Part shown: piece by piece, positions 16,245-25,101 of the stretch
How positions within the stretch are numbered: position 1 is the stretch's first letter
Layout of the letters: the number at the start of each line of letters is the position of its first letter
NCBI GenBank assembly: GCA_900539155.1
Contig: UQBE01000021.1
Span: 1 to 33,550, forward strand
Length of the DNA: 33,550 nt
DNA from: an uncultured Porphyromonas sp.
GTDB taxonomy: Bacteria > Bacteroidota > Bacteroidia > Bacteroidales > Porphyromonadaceae
Direction: 5' to 3'
Translations under genes and position numbers: made by a program
The notes under the pieces: generated by a model
What the model was told of the DNA's origin: nothing
What the model saw: only the letters and a program-made list of their open reading frames with translations
Database searches by the model: none

Positions 16245-17510
16245 ATGAACGAAAGCAGAAGAAAGGAGTTCTTTCCCGAAGTATCTGACGCTGATTGGAA
16301 TGATTGGCACTGGCAGGTACGTAATCGTATCGAGACGCTAGACCAGCTCAAGAAGTATATCAAACTAACTCCCGAAGAGGAGGAGGGTGTACGTGAGTCG
16401 CTCAAGACGATCCGTATGGCTATCACGCCTTACTACCTAAGCTTGATCGACCCCAATGATCCTAACGATCCTGTACGTAAGCAGTCGATCCCTACGATCA
16501 ATGAGCTACACGTAAGCCCAGAGGATCAGCTAGACCCGCTGAGCGAGGATGAGGACTCACCCGTGCCAGGACTGACACACCGCTATCCTGATCGTGTGCT
16601 CTTCCTAATTACCGACATGTGCTCTATGTACTGTCGTCACTGCACGCGTCGTCGCTTTGCCGGACAGAAGGATGCAACCTCGCCTAAGGAGCGCATCGAG
16701 AAGTGTATCGAGTACATCGAGCAGACGCCCGAGGTACGCGACGTGCTCCTCTCAGGAGGTGACGCACTCATGGTCAGCGACAAGATGCTGGAGTATATCA
16801 TACAGCGTCTGCGTGCTATACCTCATGTAGAGATCATCCGTATCGGATCCCGCACTCCTGTCGTATGCCCACAGCGTATCACGCCTGAGTTGGTTCAGAT
16901 GCTGAGCAAGTATCACCCGATATGGCTCAATACGCACTTTAACCACCCCAACGAGGTGACTCGCGAGAGCCGTGAGGCTTGCGAGCGCATGGCTAATGCT
17001 GGTATACCTCTAGGTAATCAGTCGGTGCTACTACGTGGCATCAACGACTGTCCCTCGATCATGAAGCACCTCGTCCATGAGTTGGTCAAGATGCGCGTAC
17101 GTCCATACTATATATATGTATGTGACCTCTCGCAGGGTATCTCACACTTCCGCACGCCTGTCTCCAAGGGTATCGAAATCATCGAGGCTCTACGCGGACA
17201 TACGTCGGGCTATGCTGTACCTACCTTCGTCGTAGACGCTCCAGGTGGTGGAGGCAAGACGCCTGTCATGCCAAACTATGTGATCTCTCAGTCGCCTCAC
17301 CGTGTGGTGCTACGCAACTATGAGGGCGTCATCACGACCTACACAGAGCCTAGCGACTATAAGGAGGAGCCCTGTCAGTGTCCTGACTGCAAGAAGGCGC
17401 GTCACGAGGGGGTCTACGGACTACTCACGGGTGATCGCCTAGCTATGGCTCCTGAGCATCTAGACCGCAAGGAGCGTAGCCGTAAGTGGCGCGAAGCTCA
17501 CAAGGGATAA
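16245..17510 (+). CDS. kamA: Lysine 2,3-aminomutase
   Basis: A 421-aa radical SAM/PLP enzyme that converts L-lysine to beta-lysine, the entry step of the pathway. The iron-sulfur cysteines are Cys126, Cys130 and Cys133 (CSMYCRHC). The PLP lysine is Lys338 in DAPGGGGKTP. Asp294 and Asp331 occupy the positions of the residues that hold the substrate amino group in the Clostridium enzyme. Cys269 and the cluster CQCPDC (377-382) match the structural zinc site. All catalytic residues are present and the length is normal. It lies 92 bp after kdd, behind a hairpin, and 53 bp before kamB. Confidence 0.97.
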   Translation: MNESRRKEFFPEVSDADWNDWHWQVRNRIETLDQLKKYIKLTPEEEEGVRESLKTIRMAITPYYLSLIDPNDPNDPVRKQSIPTINELHVSPEDQLDPLSEDEDSPVPGLTHRYPDRVLFLITDMCSMYCRHCTRRRFAGQKDATSPKERIEKCIEYIEQTPEVRDVLLSGGDALMVSDKMLEYIIQRLRAIPHVEIIRIGSRTPVVCPQRITPELVQMLSKYHPIWLNTHFNHPNEVTRESREACERMANAGIPLGNQSVLLRGINDCPSIMKHLVHELVKMRVRPYYIYVCDLSQGISHFRTPVSKGIEIIEALRGHTSGYAVPTFVVDAPGGGGKTPVMPNYVISQSPHRVVLRNYEGVITTYTEPSDYKEEPCQCPDCKKARHEGVYGLLTGDRLAMAPEHLDRKERSRKWREAHKG

Positions 17511-17563
17511 GCTCCTCACGCCTTTGATTACGTAGCTCTCCTATTAGATCAAACTATCGACTG

Positions 17564-18580
17564 ATGCCATTCATCGCAAACATAGCTCAACTCAAGAGTC
17601 TCGCTATCGTAGGGACCGCCAAGAATGTGGGTAAGACGGAAAGTCTTAACTACATCCTCGGTGCGCTACGTGAGCGTCACCCAGAGCTGCAGCTCGCGCT
17701 GACGTCGATAGGCATCGATGGAGAGCTACGTGATCAGGTAACACAAACGGACAAACCCGAGATAACCCTGCACAACGGGATGCGCTTTGTGACGGCGGAA
17801 AACTTCTTTCGCAAGAAGCTCCTGCCAGCCGAGATATTTGACATTGATCGCATCTACTCCTCTTCCATCGGGCGACTTATCTATGCCCGAGCTCGGGGCA
17901 TCGGCAAGACGCTCATAGCGGGTCCCCCCTCGACGGGAGGTCTGCGTCGTGTAGTCGCCCGGATGAGTAAGGAGGGGGTTGATCTGACACTCATCGACGG
18001 AGCGCTATCACGTCTCTCGCTAGCATCACCCTCGGTAGCCGAGGGGATGGTGCTTGCCACGGGCAGTGCTTACTCGGCTCAGCCCGAGCAACTAATCAAG
18101 CGAATGCGTGAGTTGATGCGCCTGATACGTCTGCCACAGTTGGCGGACAGAAAGCTCGCGGAGCAGCTCGCAGAGGTAGACAAGGGCGTTCGTCTCCTAA
18201 CAACTGAGGGGACTATCGTAGATCCAGGCTTTGCCTCGGCACTTACCCCCGACATGTGGCGTGACACGACTTGGCTGGCCGAGGGCGATATGCTCTACGT
18301 ACCAGGCGTGGTCAGCGACAAACTATTGAATCAGTTGAGGCTCATCAAGCGACACCGGCAGCTTGTGGTCAAAGACTTTACTCGTATCTTTGCATCGGGA
18401 CAAGCTGTACAGAGTTATCTAGCTACTGGCAGGGAGATAAAGACTCTATATAGTAGTAAGCTCATGGCGGTCACCTTCAACCCGCTAGCCCCCTCAGGCT
18501 ATCGGCTAGATAGTGAGCGCATGTGTGGGCGTCTATCCGAAGCTCTTGGGGTACCTGTATATGATGTTAGAAGGCTATGA
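17564..18580 (+). CDS. kamB: Lysine 5,6-aminomutase reactivase subunit KamB (P-loop protein)
   Basis: A 338-aa P-loop protein. The Walker A motif GTAKNVGKT is at residues 17-25, and a Walker B-like strand LTLIDGALSR is at 141-150. Genes of this type sit between kamA and kamD in lysine fermentation clusters, and current annotation names the product KamB, one of two proteins thought to reactivate lysine 5,6-aminomutase after its cobalamin or radical is lost. That role is taken from family naming and context, not from any residue seen here. The stop overlaps the start of kamC (ATGA), implying coupled synthesis and a complex. Confidence 0.85.
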   Translation: MPFIANIAQLKSLAIVGTAKNVGKTESLNYILGALRERHPELQLALTSIGIDGELRDQVTQTDKPEITLHNGMRFVTAENFFRKKLLPAEIFDIDRIYSSSIGRLIYARARGIGKTLIAGPPSTGGLRRVVARMSKEGVDLTLIDGALSRLSLASPSVAEGMVLATGSAYSAQPEQLIKRMRELMRLIRLPQLADRKLAEQLAEVDKGVRLLTTEGTIVDPGFASALTPDMWRDTTWLAEGDMLYVPGVVSDKLLNQLRLIKRHRQLVVKDFTRIFASGQAVQSYLATGREIKTLYSSKLMAVTFNPLAPSGYRLDSERMCGRLSEALGVPVYDVRRL

Positions 18581-19980
18581 AAGACCTACGTAGTTGTATA
18601 GACCAAATAAGCGGACTGCGCTATGTCGTGGAGGAGATGCACTTCAACTCTTCTCCAGGACGTATGGCTATGCTGGCTACGCCTTGGAGTAGCGAGGTGG
18701 AGACTATCGAGCAGCGACTGGATGAGGTGGCTCGCTACATAGACTACCTCTCTGACCATGAGCAGCAGAAAGGCATGCAAGAGGTGGCGATACATCTCTG
18801 CGAACTGATGAATGTCTCGGGCTCTATCGAGACGATCAGACAGCCACAGGTCATCTGTAGCGACATCGACCTCTTTGAGATCAAGCGACTCGCACTCATC
18901 GAGGAGAAGGTGCGTCGCCTCGCCGAGCAGTATCATCTAGAGATCCTACAGTGCCACACACTCACTGAGGTCGTAGATATACTAGACATCGACGGGGAGC
19001 GACTACCGAGCTTCTACATTAGCGATAGCTACAGTGCTGTACTGCGCTCGCTACGCAAGCAAATGGAGCGCACCTCTGAGGAGACCGAGCGAGACGAGCT
19101 AGCCGTCCAATGCGCTATCGAAGAGGATCGCGTACGGAAGCGACTCACCGAGGCTTTGCACCCTTACGCTGACCAGATAGAGGAGGCGCTAGAGGCTTTG
19201 GCACAGATTGACAAGCTTCACGCTATTGCGCAGTGGGCTTTGGCACATGGTTGCTGTCGCCCTAAGCCTATACGCTCTGGCGAGAGCAGGCTGACAGACC
19301 TAATACACCCAGAGGTAGCTCATCACCTAGCTGAGAGACAGGATAAGTTCCAGCCAGTGACGATCTCCTACACCGATCAGCCTACGCTCATCACAGGAGC
19401 TAATATGGCAGGCAAGAGCGTCCTGCTTGCTTCGATAGGACTGGCGCAGTGCCTCATGCAGTTTGGCTGCTATGTGACGGCACAAGAGGCTCAGCTAGTA
19501 CCAGTCGATGAGGTGATCTTCTCCATCGGAGACGATCAAGACATCAAGTCGGGGCTCTCTTCCTATGGTGCCGAGATGCTACGCCTCAACCGAATCATCG
19601 AGTCGGTCAAGGAGGGTAAGCAGGTCTTAGCACTCATTGACGAGCCAGCCCGCACGACCAATCCCGAGGAGGGACACGCTCTGGTGAGTGCCCTCGTACA
19701 GCTCTTCGCTCAGTATGCTGTGCGAGCTATCATCACGACACATTACAGCGGCATCTTGGGGCGATGCCACAGATGGAGAGTACGCGGCTTCGTGGAGGAG
19801 CGTCTACGCAAGCCACTCGAGATCAACCAGCTCAATCGTTGTATCGACTACTCTCTCATAGAGGATACCCAGACCGATGCGCCTCACGAGGCTCTGCGCA
19901 TAGCAGAGATACTAGGCATGGATAGGGAGCTATTAGATTTATGCGAAAAGAACTTAGCAACAAAGAATGAAGACAAGTAA
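18577..19980 (+). CDS. kamC: Lysine 5,6-aminomutase reactivase ATPase KamC (MutS-like)
   Basis: A 467-aa protein with a MutS-type ABC ATPase domain but without the N-terminal mismatch-recognition domain. Helical, coiled-coil-like sequence fills residues 40-220. The ATPase has Walker A TGANMAGKS (273-281), a Walker B with LALIDEPARTTNPEEG (351-366, in place of the DELGRGTS form of repair MutS), and a TTHY switch near 397. In the pathway it is placed with KamB as the chaperone/reactivase of KamDE. It overlaps kamB by 4 nt and kamD by 14 nt. The alternative, a DNA repair role, is unlikely given missing domains and the location. Confidence 0.85.
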   Translation: MKDLRSCIDQISGLRYVVEEMHFNSSPGRMAMLATPWSSEVETIEQRLDEVARYIDYLSDHEQQKGMQEVAIHLCELMNVSGSIETIRQPQVICSDIDLFEIKRLALIEEKVRRLAEQYHLEILQCHTLTEVVDILDIDGERLPSFYISDSYSAVLRSLRKQMERTSEETERDELAVQCAIEEDRVRKRLTEALHPYADQIEEALEALAQIDKLHAIAQWALAHGCCRPKPIRSGESRLTDLIHPEVAHHLAERQDKFQPVTISYTDQPTLITGANMAGKSVLLASIGLAQCLMQFGCYVTAQEAQLVPVDEVIFSIGDDQDIKSGLSSYGAEMLRLNRIIESVKEGKQVLALIDEPARTTNPEEGHALVSALVQLFAQYAVRAIITTHYSGILGRCHRWRVRGFVEERLRKPLEINQLNRCIDYSLIEDTQTDAPHEALRIAEILGMDRELLDLCEKNLATKNEDK

Positions 19981-21538
19981 AGTAGGTATAGACTTTGCCA
20001 AAGTGGACAAAGCACGCAACGCCGCCGGCGCTATCGCCGAGGAGGTGCAGAGCTTTGTTGACCGCTATACGACTGTGACGGTCGAGCGCACGCTCTGTCG
20101 CTTCGTCGGGATTGACGGAGTAGACGAGCACGATGTGCCTCTGCCCAACGTCGTCGTGACACATCTCAAGGAGCAGGAGGCTCTCTCAGACGGAGTCTTC
20201 TTTTATCTTGCCAACGCAATGCTGGCTACGGGCATGGATCCACAGCAGATCGCTGAGGGGGTGGCTCGTGACGAGATCAACTTAACACACTATCCGGCGC
20301 ATAAGCCAGAGGAGATAGCTGACGTACTAGAGCCTTACATCCTCAAGGGTATGCAGCGCATCGTCGAGCATAGAGAGCGCCGTGAGAACTACCTCAAGAC
20401 GATCGGGGAAGGTCCTAAGCCTTACCTCTATGTGATTGTCGCTACGGGTAACATCTACGAGGACGTGATCCAGGCGCAGGCTGCAGCACGACAGGGTGCC
20501 GACATTATCGCTGTGATCCGTACTACGGGACAGAGCTTGATCGACTACGTACCCTACGGTGCTACGACCGAGGGCTTCGGTGGTACCTATGCGACACAGG
20601 AGAACTTCCGCATCATGCGTAAGGCGCTGGACGAGGTTGGCGAGGAGCGCGGCAAGTATGTACGTCTCTGTAACTACTGCTCCGGTCTCTGTATGCCAGA
20701 GATCGCTATCATGGGTGCTTTCGAGGGGCTAGACGTCATGCTCAACGATGCCCTCTACGGTATCCTCTTCCGCGACATTAACATGCAGCGCACGATCATC
20801 GACCAGTACACGAGTCGTGTGATCAATGGCTTTGCCGGCGTCATCATCAATACGGGTGAGGACAACTACCTCACGACGGCTGACGCTATTGAGCAGGCGC
20901 ACACGGTGCTAGCGTCTGACTTCATCAATGAGCAGTTTGCCTTACGAGCTGCCCTTCCTGAGGAGCAGATGGGTCTAGGACACGCCTTCGAGATGGATCC
21001 GATGACTGAAAACGGCTTCCTCTACGAGCTGGCGCAGGCTCAGATGACGCGTGAGATCTTCCCCAAGGCTCCACTCAAGTATATGCCTCCTACGAAGTTT
21101 ATGACCGGAAACATCTTCCGTGGTCACATACAGGATGCACTCTTTAATATAATAGGTATCTGGACGCATCAGGGACTACAGCTTCTCGGTATGCCGACGG
21201 AGGCTATCCACACGCCTTTTATGAGCGACCGCTTCCTCTCGATCGAGAATGCACGCTACATCTTCAACAACATGCGCTCCATCGGCGACGAGGTTGAGTT
21301 TAAGGAGGATGGTATCATCCAGAGCCGTGCTCGTGAGGTACTAGACAAGACGCTAGACCTCCTCGAGGAGATCAAGGGCGAGGGACTCTTTACCGCGCTC
21401 TCTAAGGGTATCTTTGCAGATATCAAGCGTCCTCTCGATGGAGGACGTGGGTTGGACGGCGTCAAGCCAAAGAGCGAGCGCTACTACAACCCGACACTGG
21501 AACTAATGAAGAACCGTAAGATACAAGGCAAGCTATGA
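19967..21538 (+). CDS. kamD: Lysine 5,6-aminomutase alpha subunit
   Basis: A 523-aa large subunit of the adenosylcobalamin- and PLP-dependent lysine 5,6-aminomutase, which turns beta-lysine into 3,5-diaminohexanoate. It belongs to PF09043, a TIM-barrel domain, seen in YVIVATGNIYEDVIQAQAAA, RTTGQSLIDYVPYGATTEGF and FRIMRKALDEVGEERG. It overlaps kamC by 14 nt at its start and kamE by 4 nt at its end, so the reactivase and both mutase subunits are translationally linked. Length is normal for the family. Confidence 0.96.
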   Translation: MKTSKVGIDFAKVDKARNAAGAIAEEVQSFVDRYTTVTVERTLCRFVGIDGVDEHDVPLPNVVVTHLKEQEALSDGVFFYLANAMLATGMDPQQIAEGVARDEINLTHYPAHKPEEIADVLEPYILKGMQRIVEHRERRENYLKTIGEGPKPYLYVIVATGNIYEDVIQAQAAARQGADIIAVIRTTGQSLIDYVPYGATTEGFGGTYATQENFRIMRKALDEVGEERGKYVRLCNYCSGLCMPEIAIMGAFEGLDVMLNDALYGILFRDINMQRTIIDQYTSRVINGFAGVIINTGEDNYLTTADAIEQAHTVLASDFINEQFALRAALPEEQMGLGHAFEMDPMTENGFLYELAQAQMTREIFPKAPLKYMPPTKFMTGNIFRGHIQDALFNIIGIWTHQGLQLLGMPTEAIHTPFMSDRFLSIENARYIFNNMRSIGDEVEFKEDGIIQSRAREVLDKTLDLLEEIKGEGLFTALSKGIFADIKRPLDGGRGLDGVKPKSERYYNPTLELMKNRKIQGKL

Positions 21539-22332
21539 GTGGAGGACTATATTCAATGGAGGCGAAGGATTTTGACCGTACCCTCGACCTTTCGCAAGTA
21601 AAGCCTTACGGCGACACCATGAACGATGGTAAGGTACAGCTGAGCTTCACGCTGCCTGTACCTAAAGGGGCTGAGGCCGAGGAGGCCGCTAAGCTCCTAC
21701 TCAAGGAGATGGGACTACAAAACCCGATGGTTGTCTTCTCTGAGGAGCTGACCAAGGGCTTTACCTTCTTCAATTGTTATGGTAGTTGCACCCATACGGT
21801 TGACTACTCCAACATTTACGTGCCCAAGGTCGAGTCGACCACCTGGAGCATGGAGGAGACCGACGAGTACATCCGCACCCACATCGGGCGCAAGCTGGTG
21901 GTACTAGGAGCTAGCACGGGAACCGATGCGCACACGGTAGGTATCGATGCGATCATGAATATGAAGGGCTTCGCAGGTCACTACGGCCTAGAGCGCTATG
22001 ATATGATCGACGCTTACAACCTCGGTAGCCAGGTGCCCAACGAAGAGCTCATCGCCAAGGGTATCGAGATGCATGCCGACGCACTGCTCATCTCACAGAC
22101 GGTCACGCAGAAGGATGTACACATCAAGAACATGACCGAGTTCATCGAGCTCATCGAGGCTGAGGGCTTACGCGACAAGATGATTGTCATCTGTGGCGGT
22201 CCACGTATCTCGCACGAGCTGGCCAAGGAGCTAGGCTTTGACGCTGGCTTTGGAGCCAACACCTTTGCCGACGATGTGGCTTCGTTCATCTGTCAGGAGA
22301 TCGTGCGCCGCAAAGAGGCTGCGGATAAGTAA
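21535..22332 (+). CDS. kamE: Lysine 5,6-aminomutase beta subunit
   Basis: A 265-aa subunit with the cobalamin-binding Rossmann domain. The base-on-His motif is DAHTVG with His133, and the PLP-binding lysine is Lys144 in IDAIMNMKG. Both residue numbers equal those of the Clostridium sticklandii enzyme, which supports the chosen start. The later SQTVTQ and ICGGPRI segments complete the B12 fold. It forms the active mutase with KamD. Confidence 0.96.
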   Translation: MSGGLYSMEAKDFDRTLDLSQVKPYGDTMNDGKVQLSFTLPVPKGAEAEEAAKLLLKEMGLQNPMVVFSEELTKGFTFFNCYGSCTHTVDYSNIYVPKVESTTWSMEETDEYIRTHIGRKLVVLGASTGTDAHTVGIDAIMNMKGFAGHYGLERYDMIDAYNLGSQVPNEELIAKGIEMHADALLISQTVTQKDVHIKNMTEFIELIEAEGLRDKMIVICGGPRISHELAKELGFDAGFGANTFADDVASFICQEIVRRKEAADK

Positions 22333-22387
22333 CACCCCCCTTGGCTCCACAAAGTAAGAAGTAATATAAATCAAGGTATAATACGAT

Positions 22388-23056
22388 ATGGAACTAGACA
22401 AGAATCAAGTCAGAGAGGTTATCGCCAAGCGCGTAGCCCTAGAACTAAAGGATGGCGATGTCGTCAACCTCGGCATCGGTCTACCCACGATGGTACCCAA
22501 CTATCTCAAACCAGACGTACATGTGATGCTACAGTCTGAGAATGGTATGATCGGTATGGGTGGTGCTCCTGCAGCAGGTCAGGAGGATCCCCTTTGGATC
22601 AATGCTGGTGGTGGTGCTATCACCGCTGTACCAGAGGCTGCCACCTTCGACAGTGCTACCTCCTTCGGTATCATCCGTGGAGGTCACGTGGATGTCAGCA
22701 TCCTCGGCGCACTACAGGTCGATGAGGCTGGTGACCTAGCTAACTGGATTATCCCTGGCAAGCTCGCCCCCGGTATGGGTGGTGCTATGGATCTGCTCGT
22801 AGGTACACGCAAGGTGATCCTTGCTATGACCCACACCGCAAAGGGCAAGGCTAAGATCCTCAAGAAGTGTACTCTGCCGCTCACAGCAGCTGGTCAGGTA
22901 GACCTCATCATTACCGAGCTATGCGTCATCGAGGTTCGCAAGGGTCAGGGACTCTACGTCACAGAGATTCGTGACGGCGTCACACGTGAGGAGATAGAGG
23001 CAGCCACCGAGGCTACGCTACACTACGTGGACGATGTCAAGCCCATGCGTCAGTAG
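22388..23056 (+). CDS. atoA: Butyrate-acetoacetate CoA-transferase subunit B
   Basis: A 222-aa beta subunit of a class I CoA-transferase. The catalytic glutamate is Glu51 in QSENGMIGMG, the SENG motif of the family; GLPTMVPNYL precedes it and GGHVDVSILGALQVD follows. It pairs with the atoD product encoded at the head of the operon, about nine kilobases upstream. A stem-loop follows the gene, before bcd. Butyryl-CoA and acetoacetate as substrates are inferred from the pathway. Confidence 0.93.
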   Translation: MELDKNQVREVIAKRVALELKDGDVVNLGIGLPTMVPNYLKPDVHVMLQSENGMIGMGGAPAAGQEDPLWINAGGGAITAVPEAATFDSATSFGIIRGGHVDVSILGALQVDEAGDLANWIIPGKLAPGMGGAMDLLVGTRKVILAMTHTAKGKAKILKKCTLPLTAAGQVDLIITELCVIEVRKGQGLYVTEIRDGVTREEIEAATEATLHYVDDVKPMRQ

Positions 23057-23077
23057 TCTTACGACACTACCCTTAGA

Positions 23078-23101
23078 GCCTGCCGCCTTCGGGCGACAGG
23101 C
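23078..23101 (+). promoter_or_regulatory. Intercistronic stem-loop between atoA and bcd
   Basis: GCCTG (23078-23082) pairs with CAGGC (23097-23101), with an inner CGC/GCG pairing and a cap that contains TTCG. There is no T-run. It may modulate the relative amounts of the upstream CoA-transferase and downstream dehydrogenase messages. Confidence 0.55.
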
Positions 23102-23147
23102 CTTATCAAGCAATAACACACTATTATAGACAATCATATTTCAAACT

Positions 23148-24287
23148 ATGGACTTTAGTAAGACCCCACAAGAGGAGCTATTCTTGCAGATGATCAGAGA
23201 GTTTGCAGAGAAAGAGGTTAAGCCTCTCGCTGCAGAGATCGATGAGCAGGAGCGCTTCCCCATTGAGACTGTTCAGAAGATGAGCAAGCTGGGCATCATG
23301 GGTATCCCCATTCCCAAGGAGTACGGAGGCGCAGGCTCTACCGTACAGATCTACACGATGGCTGTCGAGGAGCTCAGCCGTGTCTGTGCTACCACAGGCG
23401 TTGTCGTCTCTGCTCACACATCACTATGCTGTGATCCTATCATGAGCTTTGGTACTGAGGAGCAGAAGCAGCACTACCTACCTAAGCTAGCTTCAGGCGA
23501 GTGGATCGGTGCCTTTGGTCTCACGGAGCCCAACGCTGGTACAGACGCTTCCGCACAGCAGACCTTTGCTGTCGAGGAGGAGGAGTGCTACATACTCAAT
23601 GGTAATAAGATCTTTATCACCAATGCTGAGTACGCTCACGTCTATATCATCTTTGCCATGACGGACAAGAGCAAGGGCAACAAGGGCATCTCCGCCTTTA
23701 TCGTTGAGAAGGACGACCCCGGCTTTTCTGTCGGTAAGCATGAGCTCAAGCTCGGTATCCGTGGCTCTGCTACGTGCGAGCTGATTATGGAGAACTGCCG
23801 CATCCCCAAGGATCGTCTACTAGGTAAGGTGGGCGGTGGCTTCAAGGTAGCTATGCACACCCTCGATGGTGGACGTATCGGTATCGCAGCTCAGGCACTC
23901 GGCATCGCTCGTGGTGCTATGGACGAGACTGTCAAGTACACCAAGGAGCGCAAGCAGTTTGGTCGCAGCATCGCTAAGTTCCAGAACACACAGTTCCAGC
24001 TAGCAGACCTCAAGGCTCGTATCGACTGCGCTAGCCTGCTCGTACGTCGTGCAGCGTGGTGCAAGGACAATGGTCTCTCTTACAACCTAGAGGCAGCCGA
24101 GGCTAAGCTCTTCTGCGCTGAGACCGCTATGGATATGACGACAAAGGCTGTACAGTTCCACGGTGGCTACGGCTACACCCGTGAGTATCCTGTAGAGCGC
24201 ATGATGCGTGATGCTAAGATTACCGAGATCTACGAGGGTACCAGCGAGGTACAGCGTATGGTTATCGCAGCGCACCTACTCAAGTAA
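23148..24287 (+). CDS. bcd: Butyryl-CoA dehydrogenase (short-chain acyl-CoA dehydrogenase)
   Basis: A 379-aa FAD flavoprotein that reduces crotonyl-CoA to butyryl-CoA. Family signatures are GAFGLTEPNAGTDASA (about residue 123), FITNAEYA, and the C-terminal FHGGYGYTREYPVERMMRDA. The catalytic base is Glu363 in EIYEGTSEVQR, at the position of the short-chain dehydrogenases. EtfB and EtfA follow directly, so electrons pass through the flavoprotein pair; electron bifurcation to ferredoxin, known for clostridial Bcd-Etf, is possible but cannot be judged by eye. Confidence 0.95.
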   Translation: MDFSKTPQEELFLQMIREFAEKEVKPLAAEIDEQERFPIETVQKMSKLGIMGIPIPKEYGGAGSTVQIYTMAVEELSRVCATTGVVVSAHTSLCCDPIMSFGTEEQKQHYLPKLASGEWIGAFGLTEPNAGTDASAQQTFAVEEEECYILNGNKIFITNAEYAHVYIIFAMTDKSKGNKGISAFIVEKDDPGFSVGKHELKLGIRGSATCELIMENCRIPKDRLLGKVGGGFKVAMHTLDGGRIGIAAQALGIARGAMDETVKYTKERKQFGRSIAKFQNTQFQLADLKARIDCASLLVRRAAWCKDNGLSYNLEAAEAKLFCAETAMDMTTKAVQFHGGYGYTREYPVERMMRDAKITEIYEGTSEVQRMVIAAHLLK

Positions 24288-24314
24288 TGACCCCTTAGGA
24301 CACTTATTAGACAT

Positions 24315-25100
24315 ATGAAGATTATAGTATGTATCAAGCAGGTACCCGATACCACTGAGATCAAGCTCGACCCCGTCAAGGGCACTCTGATCCGTGATGG
24401 CGTACCCAGCATTATGAACCCCGACGATAAGGGGGCACTCGAGCAGGCTCTGCTCCTCAAGGATCAGTATGGCGCTGAGGTCAGCGTCATCACTATGGGA
24501 CCTCCCCAGGCTACCGCTATCATCCGTGAGGCATTTGCTATGGGTTGTGACAAGGGCTACCTCATTTCAGATCGTCGCTTCGGAGGTGCCGATACCCTCG
24601 CCACCAGCTATACCATCTCTCATGCACTCAAGACGCTTGACTACGATATCATCCTCGCAGGACGTCAGGCTATCGATGGTGATACAGCACAGGTAGGTCC
24701 TCAGATTGCTGAGCAGCTAGACCTACCTCAGATCACCTACGTAGAGCATGTAGACTATGATGGCAAGAAGACTCTGACCGTCATGCGCAATGTCGAGGAG
24801 GGTCACGAGACCCTAGAGGTCGAGACTCCCTGTATGCTCACCTTCCTAGCATCTGCTTACGAGCCTCGCTATATGAACGTCAGCAGCATCATGACCGCCT
24901 TCGACAAGGAGATCACTACGCTGACGGCTGACAGCTTCCCCGTCGAGGAAGAGCGTCTAGGACTCAAGGGCTCTCCCACGCGTGTCAAGAAGTCCTTTAC
25001 AAAGGGTGCCAAGGCTATGGGCACACTCTACGAGGAGCTGACACCTGAGGAGGCTGCTGATTTGATTATCGAGAAACTTAAAGAGAAATTCATCATCTGA
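24315..25100 (+). CDS. etfB: Electron transfer flavoprotein beta subunit
   Basis: A 261-aa EtfB. The start MKIIVCIKQVPDT and the segments DKGALEQALLL and AGRQAIDGDTAQVGPQIAEQL are characteristic of the family. It forms a heterodimer with EtfA and carries electrons to or from the butyryl-CoA dehydrogenase encoded 28 bp upstream. Whether this Etf binds a second FAD for bifurcation is not decided here. Confidence 0.96.
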   Translation: MKIIVCIKQVPDTTEIKLDPVKGTLIRDGVPSIMNPDDKGALEQALLLKDQYGAEVSVITMGPPQATAIIREAFAMGCDKGYLISDRRFGGADTLATSYTISHALKTLDYDIILAGRQAIDGDTAQVGPQIAEQLDLPQITYVEHVDYDGKKTLTVMRNVEEGHETLEVETPCMLTFLASAYEPRYMNVSSIMTAFDKEITTLTADSFPVEEERLGLKGSPTRVKKSFTKGAKAMGTLYEELTPEEAADLIIEKLKEKFII

Positions 25101-25101
25101 T

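Noticed and set aside
18577..19980. DNA mismatch repair MutS
   Set aside because: There is no mismatch-recognition domain, and the gene is embedded and overlapped within the lysine mutase genes.
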